Assembly (NCBI GenBank): GCA_963798985.1
Contig: CAWCVL010000007.1
Location: 868,001 to 932,000, forward strand
Length of the DNA stretch: 64,000 nucleotides
Direction of reading: 5' to 3'
Source: JACCTU01 sp963798985
Lineage (GTDB): Bacteria; Actinomycetota; Thermoleophilia; Gaiellales; Gaiellaceae
Below, piece after piece: positions 26,473 through 35,887 of this stretch; the stretch's first letter is position 1; each line of letters starts with the position of its first letter. The notes under the pieces were generated by a model. That model ran no database searches, was not told the DNA's origin, and worked only from the letters and a program-made list of their open reading frames with translations. A program made the translations under genes and the position numbers.

Positions 26473-28422
26473 CCCTTCAGGTACCGGTCGAACCAGTCGA
26501 GCAGCACCTCGAAGCGCTGCACGCGGTGCACGGGCGAACCAGAGCGAGACATCTCGTGCCCCTCGCCGGAGAAGCGGACGAACTCGACCTCCTTGCCGAG
26601 GAGGCGCATGATGATGAACAGGTGCTCGGCCTGCTCCACGGAGCAGCGGAGGTCGCCCTCCGAGTGCATGATCAGCAGCGGCGTCTCGATCTTCTCCGCG
26701 TAGACCGAGGGCGAACGCTCGAGCCACGCGTCGGTTGCCTCGTGCGCGAACGCTCCGAAGTAGCCCTTGAACGCCCAGAAGATGTCGCTCGACCCCATCG
26801 CGGTGTAGAGGTTGTTCACAGCGCGCTCGGAGCACGCAGCCTTGAAGCGGTCGGTGTGCGAGACGATCCACGACGTCATGTAGCCGCCGTACGAGCCGCC
26901 CAGAACCCCGGTGCGCTCCGGGTCGAGGAAGTCGAAGCGCTCGAGCGCCTCGTCCATCACCGCCATCAGGTCCTCGTAGTCGACGGTGCCCCACCCCGGG
27001 CCGGCGTCGTCCAGCGGCCCGCGGATCGCCGTCCCCCACTCCTCGCTGTAGCCGGACGAGCCGCGCGGGTTCGCGAACACGACGGCGTAGCCCGCGCCCG
27101 AGTACACCTGGAACTCGTCGAAGAAGCTCGAGACGTACTGCGTGAACGGCCCACCGTGAATCGAGAGCAGGACGGGGTAGCGCTTGCCTTCCTCGAAGCC
27201 CGCGGGTCGAACGATCCACGCCTCGACCTCGGTGCCGTCCTTCGAGGTCGCGGTGAAGCGCTCCGGCTCCACGACCTGCGCGGGGAAGCCCTCGGTCGCG
27301 TCGGTGACCCGCGTGTCGCCGACGTACAGGTCACCGAACGTCGACGGCGTGCTCGCCGCGTGCACGAGCGTGTCGCCATTGATGTCGAACCCGTTGACGA
27401 ACCGCTCGCCGCCGACGACCAACTCGGGCTCGGCTGAGCCGTCCGCCGCCACCGAGTAGACGTGCACGCTGCCGCCGTCCTCGACCCCGAACACGATCTC
27501 GTACTTCGTTCCAGACCGGTTCCCGCTGCGGCGGGTACGGCCCGCACTGGCGGTCGAGGCTCTCGGTCAGGATCGTGCGCTCGCGCGTCGCAAGGTCGAT
27601 CACCGCGATCTGCGTATGGCGCCCCCAGACCCACAGGTCGGGCGCGTACCGATACGCGATGCGCGTTCCGTCCGGCGACCAGACGGGATCGGCACAGGCG
27701 CCGTCGCCGTGCGTCAGGAGCTCGAGCTCTCCGCCCTCGGACGACATGAGGTAGAGGTCGGAGACGAGCTGCGTGTCCCAGTCGTCGCCGCGCGTCGTCG
27801 AGAAGACCAGCTGCGTGCCGTCGGGAGACCAGACCGGGGCGCCGTGGTCCTGCTCGGCGTCGGTGAGCTGTCGCGGCTCGGCGCTTCCGTCAGCCGGGAC
27901 GACGAAGACCTGCGAGCGACGGTCTGCGATCCAGCCTTCGTTGTCGAGCTTGTAGAGGAGGTGCGTGACGCGGCGAGGCGGCCTCCGGCGCTCGTCCTCT
28001 TCCTCAGACGCCTCGTCGCGGACGCGCGAGGTGAACGCGATCGTGCGGCCGTCCGGCGACCAGGCGACCCCGCGCACGTCCTCCTTCAGCTTCGTGAGCT
28101 TCTGCGCCTCGCCGCCGCGGAGCGAGATGACGTAGAGCTGGCCCGGCTCCTTCTCGGCCCGGCTCGAGACGAACGCCAGGCTGCTCCCGTCGGGCGACCA
28201 GCGCGGTTCCCCGTCGCGGCGCTCCCCGGTCGTGAACCGGCGCGGCGGCTCCGAGCCGTCGACCGGCGCGAGCCAGATGTTGCCGCGGTACTCGTTCGCC
28301 TCGCCGTCGATCGACCATTGGACGTACGCGACGGTCGTGCCGTCGGGGCTCAGGCGCGGGTCGGAGACCCCCTTGAGCGCGTAGACATCCTCGGGCTTCA
28401 TCCCGCGCATCCGCGGGATCAT
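26469..28422 (-). CDS. S9 family prolyl oligopeptidase/acylaminoacyl peptidase (one frame break)
   Basis: Serine peptidase with an N-terminal beta-propeller and a C-terminal alpha/beta hydrolase domain. Propeller blades repeat WSPDG (RWSPDGSSLAFVSSRAE, AWSPDGRTIAFTSR, VWSPDGTQLVFSTT, VWSPDGTRIAYRY). Catalytic Ser in GVLGGSYGGYMTSW, Asp in MHSEGDLRC, His in SGEGHEMSRSG. The frame changes near 27506; removing one base gives PVWNKYEIVFGVEDGG and about 650 residues. ATG 28422 overlaps the preceding stop (ATGA). No signal peptide, so probably cytoplasmic peptide turnover. Confidence 0.9.
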
Positions 28423-28973
28423 AGGCGGCGCCGTAAGCCCACCGTGACGAGTGCCGCCACCGTCGAGCCGGCAAGGCCGAGCGCGAGGTCGCCCAAGGTG
28501 TCCGTGTAGGCCGTGTCCAGCTCGGGCGAGTCGCGGATGAACGCGAAGTACTCGCCGAACTCCCACAGGACCGCGGTGACCGCGCCGAAGCCCACCGCCA
28601 GCGCGAACGTGTTCAGTACGCCCAGCCTCAGACGGAGCAGGAACTGGCCGAACGCAGCCGTAAGCAGCCCCCAGTTGACGAAGTGGTTCGCGTCGTCCCA
28701 CCAGACGATCGTGTCGTAGAGGTCGAACACGTTTCCGAGCGTGTCGATCAGGAACGGCAGCGTGAAGAGGATGTCCGCGGCGTACGGGTACGGCGGTCGA
28801 CGGGACCCGAGCCACCAGGCTGCCGGAACGATGAGCGTCGCCAGCGGGTAGGCGATCAGCCGGGCGCCGAAGGCTTTGCCCTCGAACCGCTCGAGGCCGG
28901 AGAAGGCTCCGAACATCAGCGCCGCGACGAGCGCGAGCTTGAGCGCGACGTCGACGACGAGCGCACGCCTCAC
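28419..28973 (-). CDS. membrane protein, DUF2238/YjdJ-like
   Basis: 184 residues from GTG 28973 (overlapping the upstream stop as GTGA). Five or six hydrophobic segments with conserved-looking polar loops RRPPYPYAADILFTLPFLIDTLGN and IVWWDDANHFVNWGLLTAAFG, plus LWEFGEYFA and DTLGDLALGLAGS. The D..HF.N / E.GEY / DT.GD.. pattern resembles DUF2238-type membrane proteins. Function unknown. Co-directional with the nucleotidyltransferase and S9 genes. Confidence 0.7.
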   Translation of the reverse strand: MRRALVVDVALKLALVAALMFGAFSGLERFEGKAFGARLIAYPLATLIVPAAWWLGSRRPPYPYAADILFTLPFLIDTLGNVFDLYDTIVWWDDANHFVNWGLLTAAFGQFLLRLRLGVLNTFALAVGFGAVTAVLWEFGEYFAFIRDSPELDTAYTDTLGDLALGLAGSTVAALVTVGLRRRL

Positions 28974-29632
28974 TCGAACTGGAAGCCCATCACGCGGTCG
29001 ATGTCGCCGTTCCACGCGTCGTAGACGTCTCTGAACCCGTGCGCCGTCGCGATCCGCTCGACGGCTCGCTGCAGCTCCTGCTGCTTGCCTGGATCGGCGG
29101 TGCGCGCGACCTCGAGGATCAGCGGCTCGAGCTCGCCGAGCCGCCCAACCCAGTACTCCGTGTACGGCGCGCGTGTCCCCTCGAGCCCCATCAGGAGATC
29201 GCCGAGCCACCAGAGCGACCGCCCGGAGAGGATCCTCGCGCCGAGCTCGCGGCCGCGGCGCCACGCCTTCAACGAGCGGTAGAAATCGTTGAGGTAGTTG
29301 TCGTAGAGCTCGGCGAGCTCTGCTCGCGTCAGGTGTCTGGCAGCCTCGACCGCTTCGCCGAGCTCGCCCGTCTTGTCCAGCAGGACGCGGGAGTGCGCGA
29401 GCGCAGGCAGCTCCCACGACGACACGGCTTTCACCCGCTCCAACGTCGTCGTGATCAGCTCGAGCCGGCCCTCCCTCGTCTTCGACGGCTCGCCCTCGTG
29501 CAGGACGACGACGACGTCCCAGTCGGACTCCTCGTCCGCTGCTCCCATCGACTGAGAACCCTTCAGGAGCACACCGGCGACGTTTGGGTCGCGCTCGGCA
29601 GCCTGCACGATCGGTCGGACGAGCTCGTTCAC
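28970..29632 (-). CDS. nucleotidyltransferase-domain protein
   Basis: 220 residues. Pol-beta-type core near residues 23-43: LLKGSQSMGAADEESDWDVVVVL, that is the GS...(E)SDxD metal site, with a C-terminal helical bundle (NDFYRSLKAWRRGRELGARILS, LWWLGDLLMGLEGTRAPYTEYWV) like aminoglycoside-type or MNT-like nucleotidyltransferases. Substrate unknown; an adenylylation role is possible. Confidence 0.8.
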   Translation of the reverse strand: MNELVRPIVQAAERDPNVAGVLLKGSQSMGAADEESDWDVVVVLHEGEPSKTREGRLELITTTLERVKAVSSWELPALAHSRVLLDKTGELGEAVEAARHLTRAELAELYDNYLNDFYRSLKAWRRGRELGARILSGRSLWWLGDLLMGLEGTRAPYTEYWVGRLGELEPLILEVARTADPGKQQELQRAVERIATAHGFRDVYDAWNGDIDRVMGFQFE

Positions 29633-29650
29633 GGCTTTGGAACTTCGCGC

Positions 29651-30055
29651 CTAGACGACGACGCGGCGCGTGTCGCGTCCGCCGAACAGCGAGCCGAGCG
29701 CGCTGTTCAGGATCCAGTTCACGAGCCAGACGACGATCGTCGCCCCGATGTACGTCCAGAACCCGTCGATCGTGAAGTCGGGTGCGACCCACTCTGCGAG
29801 CGCGAGCATCAAGACGTTGATCGCGAAGTACGCGAGCCCGAGGGTGAGCAGGATCAGCGGCAGCGTCAGGAGCGCAAGCACGGGCTTGACGATCGCGTTC
29901 GCGATCCCGAGCACGGCTGCACCGATCAGCACACCGCCCCAGCGCCCGATCTCGACGCCGGCGAAGATCGAGTCGACGACGAGCAGCGCCACGACGTTGA
30001 CCCCCCACCCGATGAGGAGCGCAGCGAACAGCTCGGGGCCGTTGCCATCGCGCAC
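29651..30055 (-). CDS. phage holin superfamily IV (YvlD-like) membrane protein
   Basis: 134 residues from GTG 30055 (12 further codons upstream lack hydrophobic or family-like sequence). Four membrane helices: LFAALLIGWGVNVVALLVVD, GVLIGAAVLGIANAIVKPVLALLTLPLILLTLGL, AYFAINVLMLALAEWV, and YIGATIVVWLVNWILNSALGSLFG. The NAIVKPxLxLLTLPLxxLTLGLxxFxxN core is the mark of this family. Not evidence for a prophage: such genes are ordinary chromosomal genes in actinobacteria. Confidence 0.85.
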   Translation of the reverse strand: MRDGNGPELFAALLIGWGVNVVALLVVDSIFAGVEIGRWGGVLIGAAVLGIANAIVKPVLALLTLPLILLTLGLAYFAINVLMLALAEWVAPDFTIDGFWTYIGATIVVWLVNWILNSALGSLFGGRDTRRVVV

Positions 30056-30106
30056 GTGCAAAGTATGTCGCGTCCTGAAGACGACGGTCAACCGGTGACG
30101 AGTCGA

Positions 30107-30469
30107 TCAGCGAATGCCGGTGTCGATCTCGAAATCGACGCGAGCCACCAGGTAGCGCGGCACGAAGACGATTCGCGGCGACAGGCCGGAGCCAAGCGTG
30201 CGCTTTACCGTCCTCACGCCGTACTTCCCCGGCCGCAGCATGACCCGGTAGTTGCCGTTTCGACCGGTCGTGGTGCGCGCGACGATGCGGCCGGACTGCG
30301 AGAACACGAGCACGACGTTCGCTGCGGGCTGGTCGCACGGCACACCGACCCTGCACACGGGAGTGATCGGTCCACGCATGACGATCCCGCGCAACCCGGA
30401 AGGAGCCGTCGCCGGCGAGGCAGGCCCGGCCAGTGCGAGAGTCGTCAGCGCGAGCGCGAGGAGTCGCAC
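30107..30469 (-). CDS. small secreted protein with carboxypeptidase-regulatory-like fold
   Basis: 120 residues; GTG start 30469, signal peptide RLLALALTTLALAGPASPA. The rest reads LRGIVMRGPITPVCRVGVPCDQPAANVVLVFSQSG split by a disulfide-capable Cys pair, then TTTGRNGNYRVMLRPGKYGVRTV, the transthyretin-like G.Y.v.l.pG.Y pattern of CarboxypepD_reg-like modules. Role unknown. Confidence 0.7.
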   Translation of the reverse strand: MRLLALALTTLALAGPASPATAPSGLRGIVMRGPITPVCRVGVPCDQPAANVVLVFSQSGRIVARTTTGRNGNYRVMLRPGKYGVRTVKRTLGSGLSPRIVFVPRYLVARVDFEIDTGIR

Positions 30470-30494
30470 GAGCCCACGATAGCCCGTCTTCGAC

Positions 30495-32222
30495 TCATCG
30501 CCCTACGCGGTTGGAGAACCGCAGCGACTCGGGGTACGGGAAGAAGTCGACGATCTCCCCCGCCTCGACGCGTCGCTGGCACTCCTTCCAGAACTCCGGC
30601 TCGAGCAGCTCGGCGTGGTGACGGAGAAAGGTCTCGCGGAGGCGGAGATCGCCGAGCAGGAACGTCGCGAACTCCTCCGGAAAGACGTCGTTGCGATCGA
30701 CGCCGTACCACGGCTCGATCGCCAGCTCCGCCTCCGGATTTGGTGGCGGTGGAATCCGGCGGAAGTTGACGTCGGTCAGGTACTCGAGCTCGTCGAAGTC
30801 GTAGAAGACGACCCGCCCGCCGCGCGTGACGCCGAAGTTGCGCCAGAGCAGGTCGCCCGGGAAGATGTTGGCAATCGCGAGGTCGCGGATCGCGTTTCCG
30901 TACTCCAGCACGGCGGGCTCGACCTCGTCGTGCGTCGCCCGGTCGAGGAAGATGTTGAGGGGCGTCATCCGCCGCTCGACGTAGCAGTGGTGGATGACCA
31001 GGCTGTCACCGTCCACCTCGATCATCGACGGCGCGAGCGCCTGCAGCTCGCCGAGCAGCTCGGCCGAGAAGCGCTCGAGGGGCAGCGCCAACGCAGTGAA
31101 CTCGAGCGTGTCGGCCAGCCGACCGACGCGGTCGACGTGCTTGACCAGCTCGAACTTCGAGCGCACGGTCGCGCGATCCGTGTCCTTGCCGGGGCCGAAC
31201 ACGTCCCTGATCACCTTGAAGACGTACGGGTACGAGGGCAGCGTGAACACGAGCATCACCTTGCCGCGCACGCCGGGCGCCTCGACGAACGCGTCCTCGG
31301 AGTGCTGCAGGTGCTGGAGCAGGTTGCGGTAGAAGAGCGTCTTGCCCTGCTTTCCGAGCCCGATCATCGTGTAGAGGTCGGCCCGCGACCACGTCGGTGT
31401 CATCGACCGGAGGAAGTTGACGTAGCCCGATGGCACCTCCATGTCGACCATGAAGTAGGCGCGCGTGAGCGAGAAGACCACGCCGAGCCGCTCTTGCTCA
31501 AGCACGATCGCGTCGAGCGCGATCCGTCCGTCCTCGTCGTGGAGGACCGGGACGGCGAACGGCAGCTCCTCGTACCCGTTGAGGATCTTGCCGAGCACGT
31601 ACGCGGCCTTGTTCCGGTAGAAGGCCGAGCCGAGCACCTGAATCTGAAAGTTGGGCTCGAGGTGAGCCCACGGCTCGCCGACGGCCTCCAGTAGCCGGTC
31701 GACGTCCCTGTCGAGATCCGCGAAGGGGATAGCCCAGTCGAAGTCGCGGAACACCCGGACGAAGCAGTCGTGGAGACCGCTCTCGCCGGGGTAGTAGCTG
31801 CGGTAGATCGGCGGGTCGGACTCGATCTGCTTCGTCGAGATCGTCGCGCGGACGAAGATCAAGTCATTGTTCGAGTAGGTGCGACGGAGGATGCGCGTGA
31901 TCACCGAGTTGAAGAACGTCTCCGCGAGCTCGGGCTGGTGGTGGTCCACGAGGAGCCCGATGTAGCGGAGCTTGACCTCGCGCCAGGCGGCGGCGTCGAG
32001 TGCGCCGAGGTCGAACTCGGTGCGCAGCCGGTCGACGTTCTCACGGACGCGCTCGTCGTAGAAACGGATCCGTTCCTGCACAGCGAGCTGCACCTCGCCC
32101 CACGCCGCGCGCTCGAAGCGCTCCTTGGCCTGCGCGCTTGTCTCCCGGAAGAGCCGGTAGTGACGGTCGAAGCCTTCGATCAGGACGGCTGCGATAGCCT
32201 CAGCGATCGTTCTTCCTTCCAC
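30495..32222 (-). CDS. aceK: isocitrate dehydrogenase kinase/phosphatase AceK
   Basis: AceK phosphorylates isocitrate dehydrogenase to divert isocitrate into the glyoxylate shunt, and removes the phosphate again. 575 residues from GTG 32222, matching the ~578 of E. coli. Regulatory N-terminal half includes VDHHQPELAETFFNSVITRIL and YYPGESGLHDCFVRVFRDFDW; kinase half includes GLGKQGKTLFYRNLLQHL, VMLVFTLPSYPYVFKVIRDVF, VERRMTPLNIFLDRA and catalytic IFPGDLLWRNFGVTRGGRVVFYDFDE. It diverges from icd with 17 bp between start codons. aceK is best known from proteobacteria, so its presence here is notable. No aceA/aceB is in the window. Confidence 0.95.
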   Translation of the reverse strand: MEGRTIAEAIAAVLIEGFDRHYRLFRETSAQAKERFERAAWGEVQLAVQERIRFYDERVRENVDRLRTEFDLGALDAAAWREVKLRYIGLLVDHHQPELAETFFNSVITRILRRTYSNNDLIFVRATISTKQIESDPPIYRSYYPGESGLHDCFVRVFRDFDWAIPFADLDRDVDRLLEAVGEPWAHLEPNFQIQVLGSAFYRNKAAYVLGKILNGYEELPFAVPVLHDEDGRIALDAIVLEQERLGVVFSLTRAYFMVDMEVPSGYVNFLRSMTPTWSRADLYTMIGLGKQGKTLFYRNLLQHLQHSEDAFVEAPGVRGKVMLVFTLPSYPYVFKVIRDVFGPGKDTDRATVRSKFELVKHVDRVGRLADTLEFTALALPLERFSAELLGELQALAPSMIEVDGDSLVIHHCYVERRMTPLNIFLDRATHDEVEPAVLEYGNAIRDLAIANIFPGDLLWRNFGVTRGGRVVFYDFDELEYLTDVNFRRIPPPPNPEAELAIEPWYGVDRNDVFPEEFATFLLGDLRLRETFLRHHAELLEPEFWKECQRRVEAGEIVDFFPYPESLRFSNRVGR

Positions 32223-32239
32223 AAGCGAAAAGTAGGCGA

Positions 32240-33481
32240 GTGAGCGTCGACACGCACATCCAGGTACCGGCCGACGGCCGGAAGATCGTCCCGGGCGAGC
32301 CCACGCCCGACAACCCGATCATCCCCTACCTCGAGGGTGACGGGATCGGCGCCGACATCACGCCGGTGATGAAGGACGTCGTCGACGCTGCCGTCGAGCG
32401 CAGCTACGGCAGCGAGCGTCGGATTCACTGGCTGGAGATCTACGCCGGGGAGAAGGCGGCGTCGGTCTACGGCAGCGACAACTGGCTCCCCGACGAGACG
32501 CTCGAGGCGGCACGCGAGTACTCCGTCTCGATCAAGGGCCCGCTGACGACGCCCGTGGGCGGCGGGATCCGCTCCCTCAACGTCGCGCTGCGCCAGGAAC
32601 TCGACCTCTACGTCTGCCTCCGGCCAATCCGCCACTTCCCAGGTGTGCCGAGCCCGCTCAAGGACCCTTCGAAGACCGACATGGTCATCTTCCGCGAGAA
32701 CTCCGAGGACATCTACGCGGGGATCGAGTGGGAGGCCGGCACCGACGGCGCGAAGAAGGTCGTCGACTTCCTGCAGAACGAGATGGGAGTGCGCAAGATC
32801 CGCTTCCCCGACACCTCGTCGATCGGCGTCAAGCCGGTCTCGCGCGAGGGCACCGAGCGGCTGGTGCGCAAGGCGATCGAGTACGCGATCGCGAACGGGC
32901 GCGACTCGGTCACGCTCGTGCACAAGGGCAACATCATGAAGTTCACCGAGGGCGGCTTTCGCGACTGGGGCTACGCGCTCGCCGCGCGCGAGTTCGGCGC
33001 CACGCCGATCGACGGCGGCCCGTGGCTCGGGCTCGAAGCAGGCGACCGGACGATCACGATCAAGGACGCGATCGCCGACGCGTTCCTCCAGCAGATCCTC
33101 CTACGGCCCGCCGAGTACGACGTGATCGCGACACTGAACCTGAACGGCGACTACATCTCGGACGCGCTCGCAGCGCAGGTCGGCGGGATCGGGATCGCAC
33201 CCGGGGCGAATCTCTCGGACACGGTGGCGATGTTCGAGGCCACGCACGGGACAGCGCCGAAGTACGCCGGCCAGGACAAGGTGAACCCCGGCTCGCTGAT
33301 CCTCTCGGCCGAGATGATGCTCCGGCACCTGGGCTGGGTCGAGGCCGCGGACAAGATCATCGACTCGCTCGGCGCGGCGATCTCCGACAAGCAGGTGACC
33401 TACGACTTCGCGCGGCTGATGGACGACGCGAACGAGGTCTCCTCGTCCGGGTTCGGCCGGGCGATGATCGAACGGATGTAG
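32240..33481 (+). CDS. icd: NADP-dependent isocitrate dehydrogenase
   Basis: TCA-cycle oxidation of isocitrate to 2-oxoglutarate. 413 residues from GTG 32240, E. coli-type (not monomeric). The substrate loop TTPVGGGIRSLNVALRQ carries S112, equivalent to E. coli S113, the residue phosphorylated by AceK. HGTAPKYAGQDKVNPGS has the Lys-Tyr pair that gives NADP preference. Catalytic region FRENSEDIYAGIEWE and VHKGNIMKFTEGGFRDWGY are intact. With aceK divergent, the pair forms a self-contained control unit. Confidence 0.97.
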   Translation: MSVDTHIQVPADGRKIVPGEPTPDNPIIPYLEGDGIGADITPVMKDVVDAAVERSYGSERRIHWLEIYAGEKAASVYGSDNWLPDETLEAAREYSVSIKGPLTTPVGGGIRSLNVALRQELDLYVCLRPIRHFPGVPSPLKDPSKTDMVIFRENSEDIYAGIEWEAGTDGAKKVVDFLQNEMGVRKIRFPDTSSIGVKPVSREGTERLVRKAIEYAIANGRDSVTLVHKGNIMKFTEGGFRDWGYALAAREFGATPIDGGPWLGLEAGDRTITIKDAIADAFLQQILLRPAEYDVIATLNLNGDYISDALAAQVGGIGIAPGANLSDTVAMFEATHGTAPKYAGQDKVNPGSLILSAEMMLRHLGWVEAADKIIDSLGAAISDKQVTYDFARLMDDANEVSSSGFGRAMIERM

Positions 33482-33482
33482 C

Positions 33483-34037
33483 GTGGCGCAGCGAGGCGAC
33501 CCGCGCGCGGTCGTGCTCGTCGAGGGGGTCAGCGACCAGCGTGCGGTGGAGACGCTCGCCAGACGACGTGGCCGTGATCTCGACGCGGAGGGCGTCGCGG
33601 TTCTGTCGATCGGCGGCGCGCACGCGATCGGGAGGTACCTCGAGCGCTTCGGCCCGCAGGGACTCGACGTGCGGCTGGCGGGCCTCTGCGACGCGGGCGA
33701 GGAGGGTGACTTCCGGCGCGCGCTCGAGCGAGCCGGCCTCGGCTCCGACCTGGAGCGGCTCGGCTTCTACGTGTGCACTCCCGACCTGGAGGGAGAGCTG
33801 ATCCGTGCGCTGGGTACCGACGCGGTGCAGGAGGTCGTCGATGCACAGGGAGAACTCGGGTCGTTCCGCACGCTGCAGAAGCAGCCTCAGTGGCATGGCC
33901 GACCGGTCGACGAGCAACTCCGCCGCTTCATGGGAAGCGGCGGCAGAAGGAAGATCCGGTACGCGCACTTGCTTGTCGAGGCGCTCGATCTCTTGCGAGT
34001 GCCCCGGCCGCTCGATCGCGTGCTTGCCCACGTTTGA
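33483..34037 (+). CDS. TOPRIM-domain protein (OLD-nuclease-like, stand-alone)
   Basis: 184 residues from GTG 33483, two bases after the icd stop. Begins with AVVLVEGVSDQRAVETLARR (TOPRIM Glu) and continues to VRLAGLCDAGEEGDFRRALE (the D-x-E/D acidic pair), as in the TOPRIM part of OLD-family nucleases, but without the ABC ATPase half. The remainder (CTPDLEGELIRALG...) resembles the C-terminal region of OLD/RecF-like TOPRIM proteins. Possible nucleic-acid enzyme; biological role unknown. Confidence 0.75.
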   Translation: MAQRGDPRAVVLVEGVSDQRAVETLARRRGRDLDAEGVAVLSIGGAHAIGRYLERFGPQGLDVRLAGLCDAGEEGDFRRALERAGLGSDLERLGFYVCTPDLEGELIRALGTDAVQEVVDAQGELGSFRTLQKQPQWHGRPVDEQLRRFMGSGGRRKIRYAHLLVEALDLLRVPRPLDRVLAHV

Positions 34038-34058
34038 GCCGAGTCGTACGATCGGCGG

Positions 34059-34754
34059 ATGCTCGAAGCGTTCGGCTGGGGATTCCTCGCGCAGTCGTCG
34101 CTGCTCGTCGCGGGCCTGGTGGTCTGTTGGCTGACGATTCCCACGAAGGTCGTCGGCATCCTCGGCGGGTTCGGTGCCGGAGCGATGATCGCCGCGGTGG
34201 CGTTCGACCTGCTTCCCGAGTCGGAGGTCTCCATCCAACCGTGGCAGACCGGGCTGTGGATGATGATCGGTGTCGCCGTGTTCCTCGTGGCCGACCAGAT
34301 CGTCGAGCGGCGCTTCGGCTCCTCGGGGTCGGGCGGCGCGATGGGCATCGTCGTGGGCTCCGTCGTCGACGGAGTCCCCGAGTCGATGATCCTCGGCATC
34401 CAGGTCGGAACCGGCGCGACGATCAGTCTCGGCTTCGTCGCCGCGGTCTTCATCTCGAACATCCCGCAGGCCGTGGCGCCCTCGGCCGACCTCGCAGCGA
34501 GCGGCTGGGGCCCGCGGCGACTCGGTCAGCTCTGGCTGCTCGTCGTCCTCGCCTGCGGGATCGCCGCTGCCCTCGGTTTCGTGGCGACCGACTTGACGAG
34601 CGCCGTGCAGGGCGACCGTGCGGCGGCGCTCGCCGCAGGAGGGCTTCTCGCGATGCTCACGAACTCGCTGATCCCCTTCTCCTTCGAGCGTGGCGGGTCG
34701 TTGGCAGGGGCGGCAACCGCTCTCGGGTTCTGCCTGTCGGTCATGACCACCTGA
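34059..34754 (+). CDS. ZIP-family-like membrane protein
   Basis: 231 residues from ATG 34059. About seven hydrophobic helices. GGFGAGAMIAAVAFDLLPES and VVGSVVDGVPESMILGI resemble ZIP metal-transporter helices, where H-x-x-P-E is usual; here the His is replaced (FDLLPES, DGVPES), so metal transport is uncertain. Followed by the PerM-like gene. Confidence 0.7.
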   Translation: MLEAFGWGFLAQSSLLVAGLVVCWLTIPTKVVGILGGFGAGAMIAAVAFDLLPESEVSIQPWQTGLWMMIGVAVFLVADQIVERRFGSSGSGGAMGIVVGSVVDGVPESMILGIQVGTGATISLGFVAAVFISNIPQAVAPSADLAASGWGPRRLGQLWLLVVLACGIAAALGFVATDLTSAVQGDRAAALAAGGLLAMLTNSLIPFSFERGGSLAGAATALGFCLSVMTT

Positions 34755-34798
34755 ACGGGGTGACACCGCCGACCGGCCGGTGGCGTACATTCCGCCCG

Positions 34799-35887
34799 AT
34801 GGAGTCCCGCGAGCCACGGCGCATCGAGCTCCTGCTGCCGATTCGGACCGTCCTGATCGTGGCTGCGGCAATCGGCCTGATGGCGGCATTCATCGCGATC
34901 GGCTCCACGTTCCTGGTCATCTTCGTCGGCATCTTCCTGGCGCTCGTGTTCGAGTACCCGGTTCGGCTGGTGATGGCGAAGACGGGAATGTCTCGCGGTC
35001 TCGCCGCGACGGTCACGGTGCTCGGCGCCGCGGTCGCGATCCTCGTCATCGGCCTCCTCTTCCTGGCCCCCATGGTGGGGGGCGTGCGCGACTTCCTTCA
35101 AGATCTGCCGGCAACGGTCGAGCAGCTGAGAAGCTCCGACGAACTGTCGGGAATCGACTCGGGCGGGGCGGGCGAGAACGTGCAGTCCGGCGCCGAGAAG
35201 GTCGCGGCGTCGGTGCCGGATGCGATCTCCGCGGTGCTCGGCATCGCCGGCAGCTTCTTCTCGATCTTCCTCGCTGCCTTCACGATCCTCTTCATCTGCA
35301 TCTTCCTGCTGAGCGACATCGCAAATATGAAACGAGCGCTGGCGAGCGTGCTCATGCCCGGCGAGGACGACCGCTGGCTGGCGATCTGGGAACGCGTCAC
35401 GACGGCCGTCTCCCGCTGGGCGATCGGCGTCGTCGTGATCGCGGTGATCGCCGGCACGACACTCGGGCTCACCGCCTGGCTGCTCGGCTCGAGCTACGCG
35501 CTCGCGCTCGGAGTGATCGCAGGGCTGCTCGACATGATCCCGAACCTCGGCGCGACCATCTCGGGCTTCATCCTCATCCCGGCGCTCTGGGCGGAGGAAG
35601 GGCTGACCGCGGCGATCATCATGCTCGTCGTGCTGCTCGTCTACCAGCAGCTCGAGAACAACGTCCTCACGCCGAAGATCCAGGGTAAGGCGGTCAACCT
35701 CTCCGGGTTCTTCATCATCGTCGCCGTCACGCTGTTCGGAGCGCTGCTCGGCGTGCTCGGCGCGCTCACTGCGGTCCCGCTCGCGGCGACGATCCAAATC
35801 TTCATCCAGGAGCTGACGAAGTCGCGCCGCGAGCAGGTCGAGGCGGCACGCGCGGCAGTGGGACCACCACCCGCGTCAGCGGCATAG
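34799..35887 (+). CDS. AI-2E/PerM-family transporter
   Basis: 362 residues from ATG 34799. Eight-helix family with VFLALVFEYPVRLVMAK-type first half, LAPMVGGVRDFLQDLPATVEQLRSS amphipathic linker, and the conserved C-terminal YALALGVIAGLLDMIPNLGATISGFILIPAL ... VYQQLENNVLTPKIQGKAVNLS motif. Members include TqsA (AI-2 export) and Na+/H+ exchangers; the substrate is not determinable. Confidence 0.9.
   Translation: MESREPRRIELLLPIRTVLIVAAAIGLMAAFIAIGSTFLVIFVGIFLALVFEYPVRLVMAKTGMSRGLAATVTVLGAAVAILVIGLLFLAPMVGGVRDFLQDLPATVEQLRSSDELSGIDSGGAGENVQSGAEKVAASVPDAISAVLGIAGSFFSIFLAAFTILFICIFLLSDIANMKRALASVLMPGEDDRWLAIWERVTTAVSRWAIGVVVIAVIAGTTLGLTAWLLGSSYALALGVIAGLLDMIPNLGATISGFILIPALWAEEGLTAAIIMLVVLLVYQQLENNVLTPKIQGKAVNLSGFFIIVAVTLFGALLGVLGALTAVPLAATIQIFIQELTKSRREQVEAARAAVGPPPASAA

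Noticed and set aside
29651..30055. Prophage evidence from the holin-type gene
   Set aside because: The YvlD-like holin IV family is an ordinary chromosomal membrane protein; no capsid, terminase, integrase or att site nearby.
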